Below, one piece after another: positions 1-9,900 of a stretch of DNA of 13,811 nucleotides. The number at the start of each line of letters is the position of its first letter. Position 1 is the stretch's first letter. The stretch is from NCBI GenBank assembly GCA_023212695.1, contig JALCCG010000412.1, positions 1 to 13,811 on the forward strand. Reading direction: 5' to 3'. Origin of the DNA: Sporisorium sorghi (lineage: Eukaryota; Basidiomycota; Ustilaginomycetes; Ustilaginales; Ustilaginaceae). A model generated the notes under the pieces. It made no database searches. It had not been told where the DNA came from and saw only the letters and a list, made by a program, of their open reading frames with translations. Position numbers and translations under genes: made by a program.

Positions 1-76
<76 letters not shown>

Positions 77-80
77 AGAG
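1..80. repeat. Poly(A) tract followed by short GA repeat
   Basis: Positions 1-73 are uninterrupted A, followed by GAGAGAG at 74-80 and then ordinary mixed sequence. The tract touches the window edge, so its full length is unknown. It cannot be the poly(A) tail of the neighbouring minus-strand gene, which would appear as T on this strand. It could be the 3' tail of a plus-strand retroposon lying to the left, a simple repeat, or a contig-end artefact. The sequence here does not decide between these. Confidence 0.95.
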
Positions 81-997
81 CCTTTCTCCGACGTGTGAAC
101 AACGCAGCGACATGTTCAAGAGCTGTCAAGCGACTCATCAAGCAATCGATGGGCCCGTCACCACCAGCAATGCTGTCGCACTTCCATGTGGAAGCGCAGT
201 GAGTGGATCCCCGATTGGCCTCTGCGACACGCTGTCGTTCGGCGCTGGCCTGACCACACACTCAGCCACCACGCGGATATTCAGGATTACATACCGAACA
301 CTCAGAGTGAGAGAGGTGTGAGCAACTCCGACGCATCCCTACGCCCGCCGGTCTGCAGATCAGTGCTCCGCTCCTCAACGGTGACTTGGGAGTGCGAAAT
401 CGAGGGGCCTCCCAGTGCCACCTCGACAACCGTTGCCGTTTCGCCAGCATGTCCGTCAGCGCGCACCCCACAACTTGACCCCAATCACAGCTGCTCACCC
501 ACCAGCACCACTCTCAACATCTGTGGACACCACTCCATTGCAGAGCGATATCTTCCAAAGCAGGGATGCTGAGGAAAAGGATTGACGTGGCTCGCCTCGC
601 CTCGCCGTAGCCGAGCTCGAGCTCGAGCTCGAATTGGACCCTGAAATCTCGACCCTCTCGCGTGCGCAGCGTGGGCGTGGCGTGTCTCGCTCTCTCCTTG
701 CGCTGTGCAAAAATGTAAGGAGACATGCGCAATTTCGTCCATGCGGTCGATCTTCGAACGACTTCTCTCGATCGCCTGCCAGGTAAGGTCTGCAACACCA
801 CTTCCGCTCCCGATGCACGCTTAAGCCGCTGTGCGGAGAACGCTTTGATAAAGTGTCGCTCGTGCCTTGAGTCGGTGCACCGTCAGCGACCGTCGGCCAG
901 CCAGCTGCACGCCATCTTCGCCAACACAGACGCTCGATCGCACAGATAACAAAACATGACATTGCAATCCAAACATAACATTACGAGATCCTCGTCC
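81..997. other. Gene-poor 3' flank of VPS13
   Basis: I see no supportable gene in this 917-nt stretch. The open frames on either strand are short. Their translations are rich in Ser, Arg and Cys, have no recognisable domain, and overlap one another. The right-hand part must contain the 3' UTR and polyadenylation region of the minus-strand VPS13 gene, but no canonical AATAAA is visible on the minus strand just past the stop. Small tandem repeats lie at 591-632. A good match to a plus-strand 5' splice site (CCAG followed by GTAAGG) lies near 779-788, with no coding exon I can recognise. Confidence 0.6.
591..632. repeat. Adjacent short tandem repeats (CTCGC)3 and (GAGCTC)3
   Basis: Three copies of CTCGC start at 591. 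After a few bases, three perfect copies of the self-complementary hexamer GAGCTC occupy 613-630. The second block is an alternating purine/pyrimidine-pair palindrome that could fold on itself in either strand. The repeats lie downstream of VPS13 and outside any supported coding region. They are useful mainly as a simple-sequence polymorphism site; no function can be read from them. Confidence 0.85.
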
Positions 998-3900
998 CTA
1001 CTGCCGCGCAGCGTTGTAGCTCTGCACCACCTTCGACACCTGCTTGAACAGCCAGTTGCGCGTGCTCACATCCGGCAGATGCAAAAACGGACCACTGACT
1101 CCACCGCGCAACACGAGCGCAATCCCCTCGCTCTCCAACGAGATGCTGCTCAGATCCGACAGCGGCACCTCCCACATCACCTTCAACCGCATCGTTCGAA
1201 TGTATAGAATCCGCGATACCGTCAGCATGATGACGCTGTCGCCCTCCTGCGACCCAACATCCACGTGTGCCACGTACGAGTCCTTCATCAGCCGCCCGTT
1301 GTCCACGTTCTTGAGCCACGTCTGTCCGAGCGCTTCCCGGTCCGAGTACGGTCGCACAATGCCGTCGTTGGCAATGTACCGAGGCAGGCGCACCCGGTCA
1401 ATGTCGGTCTGGTCGAACACCATCGTCGTGTTGCGCATCCCCTCGGTCACGTTGCTCGCAAGGTCGAACACGCCCACCGCCGGCTTGGTGATGGCGCCCA
1501 CCAGTCCTTTACCCACGCCCTTGAGGAACCCACCGGCTCCACCCTGCTCGGCTCCCTCCAGCGGGCGCAGCGCTAGTCCCTCGAACCCACTCGCCACCGA
1601 CGTGAAGAACGAGTTGGCTCCCGCCGTGATGCCGTACAGCGCGTGGCGTGGCTTGTTGCGGAAGCGTGTCATGCGTCGACGCGACTGGAATTCCTTGTCC
1701 ATCGTCGCCGCCGCCAGTCCTTTGCCGATCGAGCCAGTCACCTTGGACACCGAGTCCGTCAGGCCAAACACCGTCTTCTTGACAAACGAGCTGGCACCGC
1801 GCGCAATGCCCAGTCCAAGCTCACGGTTGCCGTGCATCACCAAGCCCTGGTACGGCTCGTAAAAGATGTCAGCCACACCGGACGACACGTTGTTGAACAG
1901 GCCCACCGGATTGCCCAAAAAGTCGGCCGAGCCCAGCACACGATACAGCTGCAGCAGGAACCCTTGCGTGTAGTGGTAGATGATCCTCTGCTGCAGCACC
2001 GCGGTGCTCAGACGCACGTTTTCGATCACCAGCGCGTTGAGTCGCACCGGCGCTTCATTGACGTTGCCCAGCGCCATCGTCAGCGCATTGAACAGGAAGA
2101 TGAGCGGGTTGCGCGAGCTCACTTTGTCGTCGCCATTGACGCGCTCCGTACGCATGAACGACAGGTTGAGCGAGATCGGCTGCAGGTGCAGGATCTCAAA
2201 GTAGATGTCGTCCGACTGGCCCTGCGCTCCACTCGGCTCGGGCACCGCGCGAGGATGTTCGATAAAGTCCGTCTCCTGCTCCGCCTCAAGCTGCCATGCG
2301 GCACCTTCGAACTTGGAAAACTCGTACAGAGCAAACAGAAAGTCTTCGTCCAGCTCCGCCGTGATCTCTTGCAGCAGCACCGAGGCGTACTTGATGTGCG
2401 TGACACCGTGCGACTGGTCCTTGAGCATGATCACCGACGCCTGCAGCGTAGGATGCACCTCGAGGTCCTTGCCGTCCTTGGGCAGCACCGTCGGGTACAG
2501 CACGATCGGGAACAGACCGCCAAACAGCTGGTTGTCGATCTGGATCCACTTGCAGATCACGTTGACCGCCGTCGTCACCTCGGACTCGGTATAGTGCAGC
2601 TCGAGGCCTCGGAAGGAGAGGTAGGCGAGTTCCTGGATGTTTTGGTTGATGAGCGAAATGCCTACACCCTCAAACTCCAAGTTGAACGCCGTCAGGATGT
2701 TGGTGTCGACGTCGACGGCCACGAAGCCACCGTCCTTGCTGTTGACGCTCGAGACCGTGTCGCTGCGAGAGAAGGTCGAGTTCTGGCGTTTCAGCTTGAA
2801 ATTGCTGTACTCTTCCTTGTAGTTGGTCAGCACGAGCGTCTGCGTCGGACCGTCGGCGCGCACGTCGAGCGAGACGACGCTATGACCTTGACCGTTGGAC
2901 GCAGGGAACTTGAAAGGAAGCAAGCTGCCGATCTCGAGGATGTTGACGTTGCGCTCGCGACCGTTGATGACGAGCTTGATCATCTTGTCCGTCGCCGCAG
3001 GATAGTCCCAGGCGTACTTCATCTTGGAGCGCGGCTTGAGCTCATATCGCTTGCCTACCGCCTCGTCGATGCGCTTGCCGCTTCCGCCTTCATCGATGCG
3101 CTCGGTCGCCTGCATGAACTGCACAGTGTGATCGCTCTCGTTGCGCAGCATGTACGGCCACGGGCCATTTTCGAGGCTGAGCGAGATGAAGATGGTGGGA
3201 CCCTCCAACAGCACTTCGGCCTTGATCAGATGCTGGTGTTGACCCGCTTTGGCAAGGCGCAAGTGAACGGTGCCAACATCCTCGACGTTGTAGGGCGCGC
3301 TCCACTTGTTGTTGATCCCGGGATACGCCAGCGTCATCTGCTTGTTCGCGCCGACCCGCAGGAAGTGCAGCGGCACACGCTGGCCCGCCTCGACCGTGAT
3401 AAAGTCGGCAGCTCCCGCTTCGCGCAGATTGAGGGGCTCGCTGAGGTTGTTGCGCACCAGGTATCGCGGCGTCAGCTTGACCACCTTGGACAACTTGAAC
3501 TTGCCCAGGCCATCCTCGACGGTGAGACCCACGTGGATCTCCTCGTTCTTGGACGCAGACGGGATCACCACCTCGGTCTCGGATCCCACCGCCTCGAACG
3601 ACAGCGGCTTGGACCACTGCGAGTCGCCGACACGCATCAGCACGCGGTTGCGACGGTCGTTCGAGTTGTGCGAGAACAGGAACGGCTCGGGCGATTTGCG
3701 CAACTCGACAGACTCGCTTGACTGGTCCTGGCCAGCGACGACCTTGGCGCTGCCCAGCCAAGACTTGGTCTTGAGCGCAAACGGCAGGCCGCACTGGTTG
3801 ATGAAGATGTACGGCGAGTAGATCTGCACCTTGAAGGCTCCACCCGAGTCCGGGTGCTTCGAGTAGTGGAGGCGCAGGTTGAGCTTGAGATTCTCGGCAT

Positions 3901-6900
3901 CGGCGAGCGTCAGCGTCTTTTCCACGGGGAAGTCGTCCGGGTTGTCGGTGGCGATGATGGCAAACTCGCTCGGCGAGAAGCACGACGACTGAATGTCGAC
4001 ACTGAGCAGCAGCAGGTGCGAGAGCTCGACGACGTGGATCGGACTGATGCCTCCTTTGCGCAGGTAGCTCGACCAGTTGTGGTTGAGGTTCTTGTCAAAG
4101 ATGCGGTACTGGATGTCGTACGGCAGCAAGTTCTCAACTTCGACGGGGGCACGCAGACGCAGCGTGAGACGCGGATACGTGCGGCTGTTGGGATCCTGGC
4201 GGTCGTAGATAGCAAAGCTCTGGAAGCGGAACGGCGCTTCGCTCGCGTCGTGCGCTCGACAGGTCAAGGTGCGCGTCGACTTCTTGAGCAGGTCCTGCCA
4301 GTTGAGGCTCTCCTGGCACCAGTCGTATTCGAAGCCGGGGTCGGGTCGGATCTTGACGCGACAGTGGTAGGCGGCTTCGATCGGCACGGGACAGTCTTCG
4401 CCAGGGCCGATGCGGCGAATCTGGTCTGTGACGTTGCCCTCGTGGTCGAGAATGACCATCTCGATAGGGATGAGCGTCTTGTTCTCGATCTTGAACGACG
4501 AGCGGAACGTGATGTACTTGACGTTGTTGTGCAGCTTGACCTCGTACTGGACGCGGTGCGCCACCTTGTCCAGCTTGGGTCGCAGCGTCAGCATGTACTC
4601 GCCCTCGCGGTCGACCGAGATGTGGCGCAGACGCTCCCACGGCATGCCATCGATCTGGAGCGAGAGACGGTTGCCGACACCGTCGCCCATGTGTTCACGC
4701 ATCGACTTCCAGTCGTCGAACCTCCATGGTATGTCCTTGCCGTCGTCCAGATGCTGCGCGGACGTCTTGCTCTTGCGCTCGCGATCGTCGTGCTCGGGCC
4801 ACAGCGAGATGCGGTAGCCGGTGCGGTTCTGGATCACGAAGGGCGCACGGTTGCGTTGTTGCAGATCCTGCAAGTCGGACTCGTTGATGATCGTCATGGC
4901 CGCAAGGGTCGTCTCGATGAGCGTCGTGGTGACGTTCAGCTCGAGGCGCTTCTTGCTCGAGATGGTCGCGTCGAAGCGTGACGGCGCCGTGCTCGACTCC
5001 ATGTTGAACTGGACGCTCCACGGGTCGATGAGCGGCTCCCAGTGCGACCTCGAGAGGTTGTAGTAGTTGATGTACAGGTCAAGCAGCGTGCTGCCGTGCA
5101 TGTCTCCAGACCAGTCGCGCACGTCGACGGCAAACTTGGAGACGTTGAGGTCCAGCATGGGCAGCGAGTGGGCATCGCTGATGAGGATGATCTGCAGACC
5201 GGCAAAGTCGGCGCGAAGCGACTCTTTCGCCACCACCAGCTCGGCATCTTCGATCCGCTGCGGCGGCTTGGTGTCGACCGTGCCGCTGTCGTCCGACTTG
5301 GTGGTCGTCTTGGGTGCCTTGGTGAGCGAGTCGATCGTGTTGCTGCTGCTGGCCATCGAGCCTTGCCTGCGCTGCGACGAGGTGATGCTCTTGGTGTCGT
5401 TCTTGCTTGAAGCAGAAGATGACTGCTGCGACGAAAGCTCGATGGCCTTGTTGACCACCGACTGGATCATCATGATGTCGCGCAGCGAGACTCGCAGCAC
5501 GAACGGCTCGACGTCGATCTCGATGCTGGTCAGGGAGCTGATCTCGCTGACGCGGCTGTCCATCGACAGAGCCAGGTCAAAGTTGTCGAGCAGGCGCAGC
5601 GTGTCCTTGGGACGATGCATGCGGCACATGAACATGCCGAATTGATCCACCTTGAGCGCCAGGATGCCTTGCTGCGACATGAGCACCTGCTTGATCGAAA
5701 GCACGATGGCCTCCGTGTCGTGGCGCTCGGGCGCCGCCAGCAGGATGATGGTCGGGTCGACGACGTTGACGCGGAACGCCAATGACCCTGCTGCGGCATT
5801 GGCTTGCGCTGCATCCGGAGCGGCGTCTGTGCGCGGTCCAGAGGAGGAGGGCGCGCCCTCGATGGCATTGCTGTTCGCAACTGTCGTTCCTGCTGTCGTG
5901 CCTGTTTTGCCATCCTCAGCGGGCGTATCCGGGAATGCGCTCATGAAGAAGTTGAGCAGCGCAAACACCGGATCGAGCGAGAAGATCACCTTGGGACTGT
6001 CGATGGTGATGAGCGCCAGCGCCGAGCCATCGTCACCGCCCGAGACGCTGTAGCTCATCATGAACTGGTGGCCATCGTGCTTGACGGCGGGGACGATCTC
6101 GCGGAACTTGGTATCCTTGTCCGGCCGCTGGTCCGTCACGGTGAATGTCTTGAGCGCCACTTCAGCCTCGAGCGAGCTGTCCGACAGCATCTTGAGCTTG
6201 ACCTCGGAGCCGTTGATGGAGAAGCGTGCGAGCTGCGCATTGTACAGCGTCTCCTGGCTGGTAGCCGCAGCGGTGAAGAGCTCGAGCTGGATCGAGTTGA
6301 CGTCGAAAAACATGTCGAGACTCGTGTAGACGGTAGTGTCGCCCTCCTCCGTGTGAACAACGGTGCCAAGCTCAGGAAGCATATCGACACCGGGGCCCTT
6401 CTTGGGCGGCGTCGGGGCGGCTGGCGTTGCGTCCCCGCCTTTGCCTGGCGTGCTGTCGCCCGGCTTGCCTTTGCGAGGTGTCGCTGGCTGTTGGACCGAT
6501 GCTGAGCGCGACTTGGACCCGGTCGTCGAGGGTGCGGGCGCTACTGTTGGCGCACCGGAGTTCGGCACGCTGCTGGTGTCATCGGCGCCGCCGCTGGCCT
6601 CGTCGGCGAGCCCTGCAAAGGCGCGCGGGATCGACTGTGTCAGCTCCATGACAAAACAGTACTGCGCTTCGGTGAGCTTGATGTGCACGTCCGACATCTT
6701 GGCGACCACCTGCGTTTCAGGACTGTCGCTGGCGGGTCCGTCGTTTCCAGCACTGGCGCGGTCCGTCTGGATCATGTCGAGCGAGACGTTGACATCGTCA
6801 ATCATCTGGACATGATACTCCTGGCTGCCGTACCGCATCCGAGACGCAAGGCGAATGTGGCGTAGGCCAGCTTCAATCTTGGTGATGGCCTCCTTGTTGT

Positions 6901-9900
6901 CGCGGATGGCAAACGTGTTCTTGGCGTAGATTTCGCCCAGGTTGGCGGTCATGACGTCGGGTGCATCGGCCGAGCGTGGCAGCACGACGATGGGCGTCTT
7001 GATGATGATATCGTAGTGCATCTTGTTGACGCGCTCCTGGAGCTGCGATGCCTGATTCGAGGCTGCGAGCGTGGCAGCATCGTAGACGGCCTTCATCTGC
7101 GCAAACTTGCTGAAGAACTGCAGCAGGTCGCGGATGGGCTCTTCGACAAAAGTGAATTTGAGCGAGCCGGATCGCAGCCAGATAGAAGAGTCGTAGCCCG
7201 GATACGAGGCGGAGTCGGCCTCGTCGAAGGTCTCGTAGGTAAAGTCGGCCAGTTCGTCGCCCTGGATGCTGAGCAGCTTCTTGAAATGAAGGTCAGCGAC
7301 GCTGCGCTTGGCGTTGTCGTAGAGCAGGAGCGAGCCGAGGCGGGCAGCGACGCGGATGGTGTTGCCGCGCAGCATGACGGCTACATCCGCCGTCGAGAGG
7401 GTGAGCGTCGCCAAGAGGCTGCCGTCGTTATTGAGACGGAGCACGATCGAGTTGAGCTTGACACGAACACGCAGCTTCTCCTTGCGTCCCGAGTCGTCGG
7501 CGTTGGCGACAGCTTGCGTGTTGGAGGTCGACTCGGAAGGGCGGATGGACGCCCTCTTTGACGCAGCGTCGCTCGGCCGTCGATCCGATGAGCGGCTGGG
7601 ACGGCGCTGCTGCTCCTGCGACGGCGCTGACGCTGACGCTGAAGCTGATGAAGACGCTGGCTCGTCTGTCGAGACAAAGGTGGTCATGATCCAGTCGTAG
7701 ACGGCGAGGACACTCACACGCGTGAGCATGATGTTGATGGTCGAGAGCTCCACGTTGACCGTCTGGTCGATGCCCTCGTACTTGGTCATGAACTCGGGCG
7801 ACTCGGTGCTGACGCGCGTGTAGCGCACACGGACCAGGTCGCGTTGCTCTGCGGGCGACGCTGATCCTGATGAGGCGTTCGAATCGCCGGTGGCTGAGCG
7901 CGAGCCGCTGTCGCGAACGTGCTTGGAAGTGATGAGGTGGCGGAACTGGGCGCCCTGGTCGACGATCTTGTCTTCGAGCTCGAGACTGCGTAGACCCACG
8001 TCGACGTCCATGTGGTATGGATAGACCGCGAGATGCAGCAGGAAACCCTCGAAGCGCGCATCGACGAGCAGACGATCTGGCTGGGAAGGATCGGTGGCTG
8101 AGCGGAAGATGGAGCCCTGGAGCGAGTCGACGACAAACTCGAGCTCAAACGTCTTCTGGTGTGCGTTGACCTTGTCGACGGTGGCATCCTCGGCGTCTTG
8201 GAACTCGTCCTTGCCGTCGTCATCGTCGAAGCCGGCATCCACAATGTACTCGTCCTCGCCACGCAGCTGTCCCGCGAGCCGCTGACGACGAGCCTTGTTG
8301 AGGTCGAGCGTCTCTGAGGGTCTTCCACGAGCACGCCGCGTTTTAGCGTCCTCGTCGTCGTCCTCGTTGTGGTCAGCGTTGTCGTCGTCGGCACTGCCAA
8401 TCTGGCGCGCTCTTCCGATGGCGACGGGCTCGAGCTCCTCTTCGATGCTGCCGAGACCTTTGGTCGGCGAATCTGTCCCTCCAATATCGTCAAAATTGGG
8501 GATAGCCACGTCGATGATGCGCATGAGCGTCTTGTACTTGCGATCGGAAAAGTTGACGCGCAGCGTCGGCAAGTGGCCCGTCATCTTGAACTTGGTCAAG
8601 TTTGGAGCCGACGAGAGGATCGAGTTGTGCACGGTAAAGTCCAAGTTGATGCGTTCCAGCAGGTGCAGGCCGTGGTCGGTGGAGTCCGAGTGCAGACCCT
8701 TGATGCACGAGTCGATGTCGTTGCCCATGACGAGCTGAGCCGATTCAAGCTTGACAAAGAAGCGGTCGTACATGAGGTCCTCGAGCTGGCGGTAGTCCTC
8801 GTCGGTGTAGGCGCGGTTCTGCTTGGACCGCACCGTGTCGAGCGCGCTCTGGTCGGCGAGCACGGAGCGGACGGCGATGCGACCGGCGTCAAGCACCATG
8901 TGCTGACACTTTTTGGTGGTGACGTCCTCGGGGACGATGATGATGGGCGCCTTGACGTCGACGACCATGTCGATGGTCTTGTGGTTCTGTAGCGCGTTCT
9001 CGAGACCGGCGCGCGTCTCCTTGCGGATACCCTCGATGGTCTCGCTGGCGACGTCGATGAGCGCACCGATGAGCTCGAGCTCGCTCTCGGGCGGCTTGAA
9101 GAAGCGCACGATGGATTCGACAAAGCCGCGATGGTAGATGATCTCCATGGAGCGCATCTTGAGCGTCAGTGCGTTGTCTGCGCGGTCATCGAGCGGTTTC
9201 AGCTCGTATTTGGCATAGAAGAAGGGATTGTCCGGGTCACTCTCCTGTTCGACCTCCTGTTCGATGCGCTTGAGATCGCCTGGATTCGAGTTTTGCCTGG
9301 CGGGATTGTCGAATTCGTCGTCCTTGACGCGCACCACCTGCGGGTAGAGCGAGTTGGACGTGGTGCCGTCGTAGACACGCAAACCTCCGAGCGCCACGGC
9401 CGCCTCGAGGTTGTCGTGCCGTTGAATGACGTTGGCCTGGAGCGAGTCAAAGACGAGCGAGAGGATGTCGGTGCCGCGCGCATGGTCCTTGAGTGCGACT
9501 GAACCGGTCTTGAGCTTGGTGATGAGTCGAAGATGCATGGCGTCTCGGGGCGCGTCGACCGACTGCGTGAGTGCCGAGGCGCTGGCTTGCTCGTCCCACT
9601 CGATGGCGTCATAGAGCTCCTTTCGCTGCTCGTCGTTGAGCATGCCGTTCTCTTGGCCGTTCTGCTGGTGGCCACCACCGCCTCCACCCCAGATCCAGCT
9701 GAGCCATCCGCCGCCGCCGTTGGCATTGTGACCGTTGGCGTCGGTGCCGCTGCCACCCTGCGCGAGATCGTCCTTCTTGGCGGCGAGCTTCTCCTTGCGA
9801 AGCTCATGCCGCGCTATGGAGCGATAGAAGCGGATGTCCTTGTAGTCGAGCTTCTTCTCGAGCTGCTCGAGGCGTGAGCCGCTGTCGCTCTGTGCGATGG

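Noticed and set aside
777..790. Strong plus-strand 5' splice-site match (CCAG/GTAAGG)
   Set aside because: No plus-strand coding exon is recognisable on either side, and a downstream exon would run antisense into the end of VPS13. A single donor match is weak evidence.
495..962. 155-residue minus-strand ORF just downstream of VPS13
   Set aside because: It opens with ATG but contains a low-complexity Ser run encoded by the GAGCTC repeat, is rich in Arg and Cys, and has no recognisable domain. It lies in the expected VPS13 3' UTR.
1643..3721. 692-residue plus-strand ORF inside VPS13
   Set aside because: It is exactly codon-registered antisense to VPS13, its composition mirrors the reverse complement (rich in Arg, Val, His, Leu), and no domain is recognisable. 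Codon bias in VPS13 explains it.
3090..3983. 297-residue minus-strand ORF in another frame of VPS13
   Set aside because: It overlaps the VAB domain coding sequence in a shifted frame and is rich in Arg, Gly and Ala, as GC-rich off-frame translations are.
3854..4981. 375-residue plus-strand ORF inside VPS13
   Set aside because: It lies in the same registered antisense frame as the 1643-3721 ORF, and the same explanation applies.
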